From positions 1 to 64,000 of the forward strand of contig CAVWXT010000001.1 in NCBI GenBank assembly GCA_963759115.1: a stretch of DNA of 64,000 nucleotides, given 5' to 3'. Of the stretch, positions 1 to 11,979 are shown piece by piece. The DNA comes from CAVWXT01 sp963759115. Lineage in GTDB: Bacteria > Planctomycetota > Planctomycetia > Pirellulales > Thermoguttaceae. The translations under genes were made by a program, and so were the position numbers. Position 1 is the stretch's first letter. Each line of letters starts with the position of its first letter. The notes beneath the pieces are model-generated. The model was not told where the DNA came from. It saw nothing but the letters and a program-made list of their open reading frames with translations, and made no database searches.

Positions 1-1
1 C

Positions 2-1468
2 ATGGTCTTCACCATGCCGGAGTTCCTGGAAAAGCGGTTTTCGCCCACCGCGCGGTGGGTTCTCTCGATCATTTCGCTGGTGGCCTACATCGTCACGAAG
101 ATGGCCGTGGGCATCTTCGCCGGCGGCGTGGTGTTCGCCGTGCTGCTGCCGGAAATGCACGCTCGATCTGGGCTTCATGCAGCTCGACGCCTTCTGGATC
201 GGCTCGTTCGCGGTGGTGCTGATGACGGGCCTGTACACGGTGATCGGCGGGCTGCGGGCGGTGGCCTACACCGACACCCTCCAGACGATCATCTTCATCA
301 TCGGTTCGGCGATGGTCACGGTGTTCGGGCTGATCGAACTGGGCGGCTGGGAAGAATTGCGGACGGTCTGCGGCTCGAACATGTTCAATCTCTGGAAGCC
401 GCTGGTGCCCGCCGGCATGGAAGCCACCTGGGCCCCGGTGAAGGAGACCGGCCGGATCGCCTGGTACTTCAACGACAATTTCCCCTGGCTGGGCATGTTG
501 TTCTGCGCCCCGATCGTCGGCCTGTGGTACTGGTGTACCGACCAGTACATCGTGCAGCGGGCGCTGGCGGCGCCGAACGAGACGATCGCCCGGCGGGGGA
601 GCATCGCCGCGGCCTTCATGAAGCTGCTGCCGGTGTTCATCTTCATCGTTCCCGGCATGATCTGCTTCGCCCTGGCCAAGCAGGGCTATCCCGGCCTGAC
701 CGGGCCTGGTGAAGGACGGCCTGCCGGTGCGCGAGCAGTGCCAGGCGGCGTTTCCGCTGATGGTCAAGCACGTGCTGCCGGTCGGCGTGCGCGGCCTGGT
801 GGTGGCCGGGCTGCTCTCGGCGCTGATGAGTTCGCTGGCCGGGGCGTTCAACGCCTGCTCGACCCTGTTCACGATGGACCTCTACCAGAAGTTCCGCCCG
901 AGGCCTCGCAGCACCAATTGGTCTGGATCGGCCGCGTGGCCACCGCCGTCGATGGTGCTCATCGCGCTGCTTTGGATTCCGGTGATCCAGGGGCAGCAGG
1001 GGCTGTACTTCTATCTCCAGGCGGTGCAAGGCTATCTGGCGCCGCCGATCTTCGTGGTGTTCTTCCTCGGCGTGTTCAACAAGCGGCTGAACAGCCAAGG
1101 GGTGCCTGGCGCCCTGGTGGTCGGTTTCCTGCTGGGCGTCTTCCGGCTGGCCGTCGATACGCCGGTCAACTCAAGCTGGCCGGATTCGAGGACGGCTACC
1201 CGCAAGGCTCCTTCCTCTGGATCGTCAACAACATCTACTTCCAATACTACAGCGTGTTGATCTGCCTGGTGTGCGCGGCGGTGATGATCGGCGTCAGCTA
1301 TGCGACGGCGGCGCCCGTCGCTGGAGCGGATTCGCGGGCTGACCTTCGGCACGGTGACCGAGGAGCAGCGGCGGCAGTCGCGGACGCAGTTGGGCCTGGG
1401 GCGACGTGGTGGCCTCGGCCCTGGTGCTGGCGGCCATCGCCGCGGCGTACCTCTACTTCACCGGCTAA
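2..1468 (+). CDS. Sodium:solute symporter (SSS family), 5'-partial, frame-broken
   Basis: An integral membrane transporter that couples substrate uptake to a sodium gradient. The substrate cannot be read from the sequence. Segments in three frames join into one SSS-type protein. The N-terminal part reads EFLEKRFSPTARW (the conserved PEFLxKRF element), followed by a helix with GLYTVIGGLRAVAYTDTLQ, the FCAPIVGLWYWCTDQYIVQR segment, VVAGLLSALMSSLAGAFNA, and C-terminal helices ending ...AAYLYFTG. The 5' end lies outside the window. Frame breaks fall near 165, 705, 905, 945, 1168, 1312 and 1390. Several are explained by one C or T too many or too few. The translated core is well conserved, so sequence error is more likely than decay. 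The next gene begins 9 bp downstream. Confidence 0.85.
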
Positions 1469-1477
1469 GGTCTGCCC

Positions 1478-2854
1478 ATGCACGATTTCGCGCCCTATCT
1501 GCCGTTGATCGGCTTGCTGCTGGGCCTGCTGGCCTGGGGGGGGCGTTTCGCGCCGGCCGACGCCGGCGGCTGGTCGAGAATCTGCCCACCTCGAAGACCA
1601 CCGGCGTCTTCATCGGCCTGGTCGAACTGAAGGGCACGGCCGAGTCGGCCAGCCCGCTGACGAGCTACCTGGCCGAGCAGCCGTGCGTCGAATACCAGTG
1701 GAGCGTCGAAGAGCACTGGTCGCGCACCGTCACCGAGACCTATACCGACAGCGACGGCAAGACGCAGACCCGCACCCGCCACGAAAGCGGCTGGACCACG
1801 GTGGCCAGCGGCGGCGAGATGATTCCCTTCTACTTGCAGGACGACTGCGGCGTGATCCTGGTTCGTCCCGAGGGGGCGAAGCTGGAGCCGGCGGCGATGT
1901 TCGACGAGACGGTCGGCCGCGGCGATCCGCTCTATTACGCCAAGGGCCCGGCCGGCGCGGTGGCCGACTCCGACCATCGCCGGCGTTTTGTCGAACGCGG
2001 CATCCCGCTGCACGCCATGCTCTACGTCATGGGCCAGGCCCGCGAGCGGCAAGACGTCGTGGCGCCGGAGATCGCCCAGGACCGCAGGCGCCGATGTTCC
2101 TGATCTCGACCCGCTCCGAGGAGCAGATCGGTTCCGGCATGAAGTGGGGCCAGTACGGCTGGGCCTTTCTCGGCTTGGTGCTGATGGTCGGCAGCTTCGT
2201 CGGGCGCGACGCGGCGCTGAACGTCGCGCCTGAGGACCCGTCTGGCCGCTCTACGTCGCCGCCGGCCTGGGCTATCTGGCCGTCGCCGCGCTGGCGTGGA
2301 TCTGGATGGTCTTCAACAGCCTCGTCGACCTGCGCCAGCGGGTGCGCCAGGCCTGGTCGCTGGTCGACGTCCAGTTGCAGCGCCGCCACGACCTGATTCC
2401 GAACCTGGTGAACGTCGTCAAGGGCTATCGCGATTACGAGCAGCAACTTCAGACGGAGTTGGCCGCGCTGCGCGAGCGAACTGCTGGCCACGCCGCCCGG
2501 CGTGACCGGTCCCGACTATCAGCGCGGTCGCGAAGACCGCCGTCGCCATCGCCGAGCGCTACCCGGAACTGAAAGCCAACACGACGTTCGCCGCGTTGCA
2601 GAAGAACCTGATCGACACCGAGCAGCGCATCGCCCTGGCCCGCGGCTATTTCAACGACATCGCCACGCAGTACAACACCCGGCTGGAGATCGTGCCCGAG
2701 CGATACGTCGCCGGTCTTGCCGCGATGAAGCCGCAGACGCTGATGGCGGCCAACGATTTCGAGCGGCGCGCCGGTGAAGGTGGAGTTAACCCGCGACGCG
2801 GCGCCGCACTACCTGACGGAGATCAGCCCGCCGATCGCCAAGAGCCACAAGTGA
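1478..2854 (+). CDS. GIDE-like domain plus LemA domain membrane protein (frame-broken)
   Basis: Joining frames gives a protein of about 455 residues. It starts with a hydrophobic segment (MHDFAPYLPLIGLLLGLLAW), followed by a soluble region (ELKGTAESASPLTSYLAEQP, VEYQWSVEEHW, HESGWTTVASGGEMIPFYLQ) that resembles the GIDE domain of MULAN-type membrane proteins. Next come two membrane segments (GWAFLGLVLMVGSFVG and LAVAALAWIWMVFNSLV). The C-terminal half is LemA-like: QRRHDLIPNLVNVVKGY, QKNLIDTEQRIALARGYFN. GIDE-LemA fusions are an architecture I associate with planctomycetes; the function is unknown. Breaks lie near 1550 (beside a G run), 2085, 2240, 2480-2510 and 2770. The stop is TGA at 2852. 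The 3' end overlaps the convergent gene that follows. Confidence 0.7.
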
Positions 2855-3503
2855 GCCGGGCTCGGGAACGGTATGCAGAATCGGCGGAGAATCGTTGAGC
2901 AACATCCGTTTGTTGATCAGGCTGATGGGAAAGACCAGTTCGGTGAAATTGTAGTCCTTGGCCGTGTAGCCGTCGAGGATCTGAATGCTGGAGAACTGGT
3001 TCTGCCCAACCGTGCCGGTTCCCGTAGAGACAACCTGCCCGTTCTCGTCAAAAATTTCGCCGAGGGTGTTCGTGCCGGGCGACGGGGATGGCGTCAGCAG
3101 GGTGACGGTATAGGTGCCGGGGAAGAGGCCGCTAAGGCTATAGGAGCCGTCCTGCTTGCTGTAGACGATAAGCGGCGGGTCGTTGTTGCGCATGAGCGCT
3201 GTCGGCGCCGAGGATGGCCCAATCGGCGTTTGTCATCTTGTTGGTGTCGGGGCTGGCATCGAGATACACGAAACCCGAAAGGCTCGCCGTTCCACCGGGG
3301 CTGGGCGACTCCGGAACGGGGCTCGGCATGGGCGAAGCCTGCGTCTGCGAAAATCCATTCCATTGCCAAGCGTTATAGCTCCCGCCGTTGATCGTGTCGG
3401 CTAACACGGGCGCCGTAAAGAGGACCAACGCGCTAGGCACGAGCACGCCGCAAGCGCGCTGCAGACACCTCATCAAGTCAGGCCACTGATGCCGCCATCT
3501 CAT
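2786..3503 (-). pseudogene. Secreted SdrD/Cna-B-like protein with truncated PEP-CTERM tail
   Basis: The N-terminus has a hydrophobic signal peptide (CGVLVPSALVLFTAPVLADT), then a Pro/Ser-rich linker and a Cna-B/SdrD-like beta domain (SLSGFVYLDASPDTNK, QDGSYSLSGLFPGTYTV). Near the end it reads HTVPEPGSLVAL, the start of a PEP-CTERM sorting signal. The expected hydrophobic helix and Arg cluster are missing; the frame instead runs into sequence antisense to the LemA gene and stops. A frame break near 3195 separates GAD from ALMRNNDPP. The tail was probably lost when this end was joined to the neighbouring locus. Start at 3503, or at 3473 with a tighter signal peptide. Confidence 0.55.
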
Positions 3504-3548
3504 GGGGTCCCCCTTGCTTAAAGGTAAACTGGGCGACTTCCGTCGTCT

Positions 3549-4088
3549 CTAACGCTGCGACGAACAGCCTTCATTCACTCTACACAGCTTTGCGGATTTC
3601 TCCACCCGAGAATTTGCGGATTTCTCCATCGGGAAAAACACGCCGCCGCCATCAGGGTGGCCCTGATAGGAATATCCGGAAAATCCCGACGTGCCACACG
3701 ATTGCGGGGGCACAGATGCGGCGAGGACCGCACGTCGCCCCGGATTCGCCTCTCGTTGCAGGGGATTTCTTGCCGTCACGGCTGTTCGTCGGGCGGCGGC
3801 GGCAGCCAAGTAGCCAGTCTCCCGCAGATGGGTAAACAGGGCGTGCCACTTTTCTCGCTGGGCGGCGTCGAGAATGCCGGAGATCTCCGCCTCGACCCGA
3901 TCCAATTCGGCCACCACCCGCGGCTGCACCTCGCGGCGAATGGCTTGCAGCGATTGCTGCCGGGTCCGCAAAATCGCCTCGACCTGCTGTCTCTGCTCGT
4001 TGGTGAGCTCCAGCGTCGACCGCAGCCGAGCAGCGATGTGCCGAGGGGCTTCCTCGGGATGGCGAAGGACGTGGAGCGCCCGATTCAG
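3549..4088 (-). pseudogene. Spy/CpxP-like helical protein fragment, no start visible
   Basis: The reading frame contains STLELTNEQRQQVEAILRTR and a long charged helix ending LDAAQREKWHALFTHL, which is the LTxEQ-type pattern of periplasmic Spy/CpxP-like proteins. There is no signal peptide and no convincing start codon: upstream the frame runs straight into the 3' end of the glycosidase gene, which ends at 4096. The tail after about residue 110 is of low quality and reaches TGA at 3549. It is most simply the remnant of a gene whose 5' half was deleted, although a frame error hiding a short N-terminus is possible. Confidence 0.4.
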
Positions 4089-4095
4089 CTTCCGC

Positions 4096-7000
4096 TCACC
4101 AGCGGAAGAACCGATACGGGTCGTCCCACTCCTCGGGCCGGTCGAGGTACAGGCCATCCAGCCAGCGCTTCTCGGCCCCCGCGGCGTCCACGGGACTATG
4201 GAAACGGGCCAGTACGGGCGTGGAACCTTCAACGCCCAGGTTGCCCAACAAACGCGCGAGCAGCGCCGAGGCGCGACGGAAGGTTCGCTTGACGTTGAAC
4301 TGGTCCTTCTTGTAGTCGAACTGCCAAGGCACGGCCTGGCAGAAGACGACGTTGACATCGTCGGCCTTGGCCAACACGCCGTCGCCGGCGATCGCCGCTC
4401 CCGCGGTCACCAGGGAGAACTCTCTCGGGTCGCGGTTGTGGACGTCCGCCGGCCCGACGCCCGCCAAGAGCGAGGCCATTCCGAACGGTGGGAACCAGGC
4501 CGCGATGTGTTCCGCCTTCTTCGTGGCGACTTTGGGCAGCAACGCGTTGACGTCGGCCTGATCGACCCCGATGGCCAGCATGTTTCCGCCGGCCTTGAGC
4601 CATTGGCCGATGGCCGCGGCATTGGCCGACAGTTGCGGCCCGGCGCCAGGGCCGACGACGAGGACCTGTTCGGGCGACAGCTTGCCGCCTTCATACGGAC
4701 TTGCCGACACGCCAGCGTTCTCCAGGTGGCTCTTGCCGACCGCATCGCCGACGTACAGCGCCTGCCGCCTGGCGGCCGGCTTCCAGTCGGCAACGTATGC
4801 GATGAGGTTCTGAACCAACCGCGTGCCCGCTGGGTCGGGCTCGGTTCGTCCGGTCACGTCCATTTGGCAGAACAGCACCATGCCCTTGCCGCTGCGGTAT
4901 TCCATCAGCGGACTGTACTGGAGACTGAAACCGCCGTCCACCAGGGGCAGGAAGTTGCCCCGCGCGGGCTTCTCGATCAACACGCTGGCCACGTTGCCGC
5001 GATTGCCGCACCGCCACACGTGCGTCACGGGAACACCGTTCCACTGGACGGTTGGCGTGCCGTTGAAGCTGTTGTTGTTTGTCGTGTAGTTCAGCCGCGG
5101 CGGCAGGATCGTGGCCTCGCCCCGCCAATCGCGAAGGTTCTCGGCATCGATTCCCGCGAAGGCCGGATGGTCGGGCACCCGCTGAAAGACGTTCCGCAGG
5201 CCGTACTCGTTGACGCGGAACCCGAATCGCTTTACCAACACGTCGGAGGTCTGCTCGAACATCACCACCCTGAGACCGTTGGCCACGCCGGCCACGTTGG
5301 GCCCCGGCCCGTCGACCGTCAGGGCGGCCTTGCCCACGATCAGGACGTCGTAGCCGGAGAGATCGGCGTCGGCCTCGACGTGTTGGCAGTTGAGTCCCAG
5401 CCCGGCGAGCAGCTTGGTCGTCTCGCCCTTGGGATCCCACAGCGCGATCTTCGCGCTGGGCTTTGCGGCCGGGGCCGGTGCCAACACGTGGACGGCGAAG
5501 GAGTCAGTTTGCGTCTCGCCGTTGCTGAACTTGACGGTGGCAGTGAGTTCATACTTGCCCGGCGGCAGTCCGGCGGGCAGCTCGAAGCGGAGCGGGAGGC
5601 GTTTCTGCTGGCCCGTTTCGATGCTGACGGTTTCCGTCCCCGCCGCAGGCTTGCCAGGAAGGCCCAGCGACCAGCGGCACTCGCAGGAGACGGTTTGGCG
5701 ACAGTTGTTGATGATTATGAGTTGCTTCTCCAGCGTCTCGCCGGGCAGGAAATTGTGGTCCTTGCTGGTGAAGGCGGCCGGCTTCCCGCCGATGTAGGCC
5801 AGCAGCGGCAGGTTGTTGCGATAGATGGCCTGCGCGGCCACTGTGGGCACCCAGTCGCTGCGCTCGAAGGCCGTGTCGATCCGCTCGTAGCGCTGGTCGA
5901 GGTAATCGGGGCTCAGTCCGGGCCGCTGCAAGTTGTCCCAGTCGACCTGGAAGTCCTTGCGGCCCTTGTCGACGCCCTTGCGCAGCGTCCAGTAGTGGCC
6001 ATGCTCCCAGGGCGAATTGGCCGACATCTCCCAGGTGCGGAAGGCCCGCCAGTTGTCGGACAGGTACATGGCAAACACGGGGTAGCGTTCTTCAAAGACT
6101 CGGGAGCCGAGGTCGTTGGGGTAGTCCCAGCGATGCCAGAGCTTGCCTTCGCGGAACTGCTTGCCTTCCCAACGGAGGTTTGTCTTTTCGGCCTCGCTGA
6201 TCTTGAATGCCCGGTCGCCGAGGAACTGCGAGTTCCACTCGGCCAGGCAGAACTCCCACGGCGCCGGGGCGCTGCCGAACTCCCGCTTCCCCTTGTACCA
6301 ACCGCGGTACATGGCCCAGTCCCAGGTGCAGGGCACGGAGTATTCGCAAGTGAACAACGGCTTCACGCCCTTGGTCGCCCAGTGCTCGAACCAGTCGGAC
6401 ATTTCCTGGACCGGGGCCCAATTGCTGTAGAAATTGCTGGTGTGCATCGAGCTCGAGGTTGCCCGACGAATGGTGATAGACGATGCGGCTGGGGTCCAGG
6501 CGGTGTACGATCGCCTCGGCCCGCTGCGCCCTCGCGGCATTGTCCTGGCCCCCACGCGAGCCCGGGCGGCTGAGGCCGTCGATCATGTCGGGGTTCATGT
6601 CGTCCGTGTAGCCGGTCGAGTTGTGGTTCATCGAGTAGAACACGACCGAGGGATGGTTCTCCGCGGCGCGGACGTAGAACTCGGCATGATGGGCGTAGCC
6701 GTTGTTCCGGTCGGCATCGGGCTTCTTCCAGTCGTACTGGCCGCAGTGCGGTTGGGAGAAGGAGACCAACATCCCCACGTCGTCGGCCGCCCGCAGAATG
6801 TCCGTGAAACTGATGTGCGTGCCCGGCTCACAGCCGTAGTTGTGCGTGTAGACGAAGTTGATGCCCAAACTCTGGAGCCGCAGCATGCTCTCCTTGGCCG
6901 CCTCGTAGGTCGACATCGCGGCGCCGATTTGGGCATTGTCCAACGGCACGGAAGAAAGGAAGATGCGGGTGCCGTTCAGGTAGAAGTCGCGGCCGTCGAT

Positions 7001-8014
7001 CCAGAATTCGCGGAACCCGAAACGCACCGGCAACGCCGCGTCGAGCACCTCGCTGCCGGACGCCGCCAGCGAAACGGCCACGTCGTAGGTGTTTTGCGGC
7101 GTGTGGACGTCCCAGAGCTTCTCGGGCTTCCAAGTCTCGGTCACGGTGAAACGGCCATCCGCGAGGTCGGCCGCCTTGAACGGCTTGCTGCTAAACTCCT
7201 TGACAACGCGCCCCTTGTCGCTGATCGCGGCGCGAAGGGTGTACTGGGCGTCAGGAGCGAGGTTCTGCAAGGCCGCGTGCAGCGCGATCTGGCCCTGGCG
7301 CACCGAAGTGTCGACCTTCACGTCGTCGATCCGCGGGCCCGAGGGCGTGCCGACGAGATACACGTCGCCGCACAATCCGCGCCGCGCCACCGTGCCCCGC
7401 GTCCGCCGCGACGAATTGGTGTCGTTGAACGCCAGCATGACCTCTTGCAGGGGCATGGCGGTGACTTGCAGGCTGAGCAAGTGCTTGCTACCCGGTGGGC
7501 ACAGCGAGGTAAGATCGACTTCGCCCGAGGGGAACAGCATTTCGCCCGCCTTCTTGCCGTCCACGTACGCCACCGCGTCGGAATTGAGGTAATCCACGGT
7601 CAAGGTAATCCGGCGGCCGGTCCATTCCTTCGGCACGCCGATCTCGCGCTGATACCAAGCCCTGGTGATGGCGCCCAGTCGCTTGTCCTTCCAAGTCGGA
7701 TGGGCAAAGACCGTCTGACTGTCTTTCTGCATGTAGTCGGTGATGCCGGGCCAGGAGCCGGGGACCTTGAAATAGCCCCAGTTCGCGGTCGGCGGCTGAT
7801 CGGTTCTCTCCGCCGCAGGTTGCCATTGCCACAGACCGTTGACGCAGACCCGTTCGCGGGTGGGCGTGCTTTCGCGGAACGCCTTGCTCAGGTCCCAAAC
7901 GGCCTTTACGCCCGCCGGCAAGGGCGCCGCGGACTGATCTTGGCAGACGGCCGGACCGGCGGCTGCCGCTACGTACAGTATGACTGTAAACGAAACGCGC
8001 CAACAGGTTTTCAT
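4096..8014 (-). CDS. Large GH2-like glycosidase, copy A (secreted, one frame break)
   Basis: About 1300 residues after joining two frames near 6455. The start at 8014 gives a signal peptide (MKTCWRVSFTVILYVAAAAG, ending near CQDQ). Domains in order: jelly-roll sugar-binding domain (GYFKVPGSWPGITDYMQKD, WYQREIGVPKEWTGRRITL), beta-sandwich, (alpha/beta)8 barrel, a further beta domain, and a C-terminal Rossmann-like region (YDVLIVGKAAL, DWRGEATILPPRL) like the trimerisation/GATase-like part of some beta-galactosidases. The barrel has a CEY motif (PLFTCEYSVPCTWDW) at the usual GH2 nucleophile. The position of the usual acid/base Glu reads SMNHN instead of xxNE. Substrate unknown. It is a tandem paralogue of the gene at 8057-11979 and shares with it the same frame-break site. 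Confidence 0.75.
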
Positions 8015-8056
8015 AAGGGGCTCCTTGGGCAGGTAACAGGTAAGTTGAGCGTCCGC

Positions 8057-11000
8057 TCACCAGCGGAAGAATCGGTAGGGGTCGTCCCACTCTTCGGGCT
8101 GATCGAGATACAGGCCGTCCAGCCAGCGCTTCTCGGCCTTCGCCGCGGCGACGGGGCTGTTGAATCGAGCGAGCACCGGCGTCGCGCTTTCGACGCCCAG
8201 GTTGCCGAGCAATCGGGTGAGCAGGAAGGCGCTGCGGCGGAAGGTCCGCTTGACGTTGTACTGCTTGCTGTAGTCGCACTGCCACGGCACGAGCTGGCAG
8301 AGAACGACGCTGCCTTTCTCCGCCGTGGCCAGAATGCCGTCGCCGACCACTGCGGCCCCGCCCGAAATGAGCGAGAACTCCTTCGGGTCGCGGTTGTGGA
8401 CGTCGGCCGGCCCCACGCCTACCAGCGGCGAAGCAAGATCGAACGGCTCGAAGTAGGCCGCAATGTGCTCCGCCTTCTTCATGACCAGCTTGGGCGCGAA
8501 CGGCTTCACGTCGGCCTGGTCCACTCCGACCGCCAGCAGGTGGCCGCCGTCCTTGAGCCAGGCGTTGACCGCCGCGGCGCTGCCGGCGAGTTGCTGCCCG
8601 CCGCCGGGGCCGACAACCAGCACCTGCTCGGGCGAGAGTTTTTCGGCCTGGAACGTGCCCAGCGAAACGCCGGCCTTCGCCAGATAGCTCTTGCCGGCCG
8701 GATCGCCCACGTACACGGCCTGACGGTTGGCGGCCGGTTTCCAGTCCGAGACGTACGCCAACATATTCCGGACGAGCCGCTCGGCGGCCGGGTCGGACTC
8801 CGTCCTGCCCGTCACGTCCATCTGGCAGAACAACACCATTCCTTGGCCCTCCCGGTATTCCATCAGCGGACTGTACTGGAGACTGAAGCCGCCGTCGAGG
8901 ATCGGCAGGAAGTTGCCGCGGGCGGGCTTCTCGATCAGCACGCTGGCCACGTTGCCGCGATTGCCGCACCGCCACACCCGCGTCACGGGAATGTCGCACC
9001 ACTTGACCGTCGGCGAGCCGTTGAAGACGTTATCCTTCATCTCGTACTTGAGCCGCGGCGGGAGGATGGTGGCTTCGCCCCGCCAATCGCGGAGATTCTC
9101 CCCGTCGAGCCCGGCCAGAATCGGATGGTCGGCCACCCGCTTGTAGACGTTGCGCAGTCCGTACTCCGAGACGCGAAAGCCGAAGCGCTTTTCGAGCACG
9201 TCGGTGGCCTGCTCGAACACGATCACCTTCAGGCCTTTGGGCACGTTCTTGAGGTTGGGCGTCCGCCCCTCAGGCTTCATCGCCGCTTTGCCTATAATGA
9301 GGACGTCGTAGCCAGACAGGTCGGCGGCCGCGTCGACGCGCTGGCACTTCAGCCCGAGGGCTTCGAGCAGTTGGCGGGTCTCGCCTTTGGGGTCGAACAG
9401 CCCGATCTTTGCCGCCGGGGTCTCGGCAGGCGGGGCCGCGAGCACGTGAACCGCGAAGGCATCCTTCTGCGTCTCGCCGCTGCTGAACTTGACGCTCGCG
9501 CTGATTTCATACTTGCCGGGCGCGAGATCGGCGGGAAGCTTGAAGCGAACGGGAACGCGCTCTTGCTGGCCCGTCTCCACGCCGACCGTCTTGTTTCCGG
9601 TCACGGGCTGCGGCAGGCCCAGCGAACAACTGCACTCGCAGGTCACGGGCTGGCGGGAGTTGTTGATGATGATGAGCTGCTTCTCGACCGTTTCGCCGGG
9701 GAGGAAATTGTGGTCCTTGCTGGTGAAGTGATCGGCCTTGCCGCCGATATAGGCCAACAGCGGCATGTTGTTGCGGTAGAGCGCCTTGGCCGCGTCGGTG
9801 GCCACCCAATCCGAACGCTCGTACGCCAAATCCATCCGTTCATAACGGCCATCGCGCTGACCATCACCGAGGTAGTCCGCGCTGAATCCCGGCCGCTGCA
9901 AGTTGTCCCAATCGACCTTAAGTTCCTTGCGGCTCTTATCCACGCCCTTGCGCAGGCTCCAGAAATGGCCGTGCTCCCAGGGGGAATTGGCCGACATCCC
10001 CCAGGTGCGGAACGCCCGCCAATTGTCGGTCATGTACATGCCCCAAATCGGATATTGGTCGACGAAGCGATCGGAGCCCAATTGGTTGGGGTAGTCCCAG
10101 CGGCGCCAGACCTCTCCGGCGCGGAACTTGTTGGTCTCCCAGCGGAGGTCTTGCTTTTCCACCTCGGTGATCTGGAAGGCCCGGTCGCCGACGAACTGCG
10201 AGTTCCACTCGGCGTTGCACAATTCCCACGGCACCGGCACGCTGCCGAACTCCCGCTTGCCCTTGTACCAGCCGCGATACATGGCCCAGTCCCAGGTGAA
10301 CGGCGCGCCGTATTCGCAAGTGAAGACGGGCTTCACTCCCTTGGTGGCCCAATGCTCGAACCAGTCGTCCAGTTCTTGGATGGGGGCCCAGTTCGGATAG
10401 AAATTGCTGGTGTGCATCGAGCTCGAGGTTGCCCGAGGAGTGGTGATACACGATGCGGCTGGGGTCCAGGCGATGCACGATGGCCTCGGCCCGCAGCGCC
10501 TTCTTGACCGTTTCCGCCGACCACGGCTTATCCTCGCGGCCCAGGCCATCGATCTTGTCGGGGTTCATGTCATCGGTATAGCCGGTGGCGTTGTGGTTCA
10601 TGGAGTAGAACACGACCGACGGATGGTTCTGCGCAGCGCGCACGAGAAATGCCGCATGATGGGCGTAGCCGTTGGCCTTGTCGGCGTCGGACGCTTTCCA
10701 ATCGTAATGGCCGCTGTGCGGCTGCGAGAAGGAAACGAGCACCCCTGCGTCGTCCGCGGCCCGCAAAATCTCGGCGAAGCTGATGTACGAGCCCGGATTG
10801 CAGTCGTAGTTGTGCGTGTAGACGAAGTTGATGCCGCTTTCCTTGAGCCGCAGCAAGCTCTCCTTCGCGGCCTTGTAGTTGGCCAGCGCGGCCCCGATCT
10901 GGGCATTGTCCAGCGGGACGCACGAGAGCCAGATGCGGCTGCCGTTCAAGTAGAAATCCCGGCCATCGATCCAGAACTCGCGGAACCCGAAACGCACGGG

Positions 11001-11979
11001 CAGGGCCGCGTCCAGCAGTTTGTCGTCGCCCTCCACCAGCGAAACGGCCGCGTCGTAGGTGTTCTGCGGCGTGTGGATGTCCCAGAGTTTCTCGGGCTTC
11101 CACTTCTCCGTAACGGCGATGCGGCCGTCCTTGAGGCTGCTTGCCTTGAACTCCTTGCTCGTGAACTCCGTGACCGGCTTGCCGTTTTCGGTGATCGCAG
11201 CACGAAGGGTATATTGGGCGTTCGGAGCGAGGTCCTGCAATGCCACGTGGAACGTGATCTCGCCTTTGCGCACCGAGGTGTCGACTTTCACGTCGTCGAT
11301 CCGCGGGCCGGTCGGCGCACCGACGAGATAGACGTCGCCGCACAGGCCGCGCCGCGCTACCGATCCCTTCCCCTTCCGAGGCGCGTTGCTGTCGCTGAAG
11401 ACGGCCACGACGTCGCCCAGCGGTAGGGCGGTCACCGCCATGCTGAGCACGTGCTTGCTGCCCGGCCGGCACATCGAGGTGAGGTCCACTTCGCCCGCCG
11501 GAAACAGCATCTGGCCGGCCTTCTTGCCGTCCACGTAGACCACGGCCTCGGAATTCAAGTATTCGGCGGTCACGGCGATACGGCGGCCGGTCCACTCCTT
11601 CGGCATGCTGATTTCGCGCTGATACCAAGCCGTCGTAATGCCGGCCAGTTTGTCGTTCTTCCAACTCGGATGGGGAAAGACCGTCTGACAGTCTTTCTGC
11701 ATGTAATCGCCGACTCCCGGCCAGGAGCCGGGGACCTTGAAGTAGCCCCAATTTCCCGTCGGCGGCCGGTCGCTCTTGTCCTTGGCCGGCTGCCACAGCC
11801 AGAGGCCGTTGATCGAGAGGCGCTCGCGGGTGGAGGTTGTATCGCGGTGTGCCTTGTTCGGGCGCCCAGACGGCCTTTACGCCGGGCGGCAGTTGCACCT
11901 GATCCTGACAAATGCCCGCGGCGGCAGCCATGACTACGCACAGAATGGCCGCCGGAAAAACGCGCCAGAGGGCTCTCAT
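8057..11979 (-). CDS. Large GH2-like glycosidase, copy B (secreted, two frame breaks)
   Basis: Tandem paralogue of the gene at 4096-8014, colinear along its whole length and ending with the same PEEWDDPYRFFRW tail. The start at 11979 gives a signal peptide (MRALWRVFPAAILCVVMAAA). A frame break near 11865 separates VKAVW from the sugar-binding domain. A second break near 10425 lies at exactly the homologous codon to the break in copy A, inside CTCGAGCTCGATG. The barrel has CEYGAPFTWDW at the nucleophile position and SMNHN where the acid/base Glu is expected. The 42 bp between the copies and the shared orientation suggest one transcription unit with this gene first. Confidence 0.75.

Noticed and set aside
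3874..6573. An 899-codon open frame on the plus strand opposite the first glycosidase gene
   Set aside because: It is the antisense shadow of a GC-rich gene: composition is Arg/Ala/Gly-heavy with no domain, while the minus strand gives a recognisable enzyme.
6434..10507. A 1357-codon open frame on the plus strand across both glycosidase genes
   Set aside because: Repetitive antisense product of the tandem paralogues; it crosses the gene boundary and has no recognisable fold or start signal.
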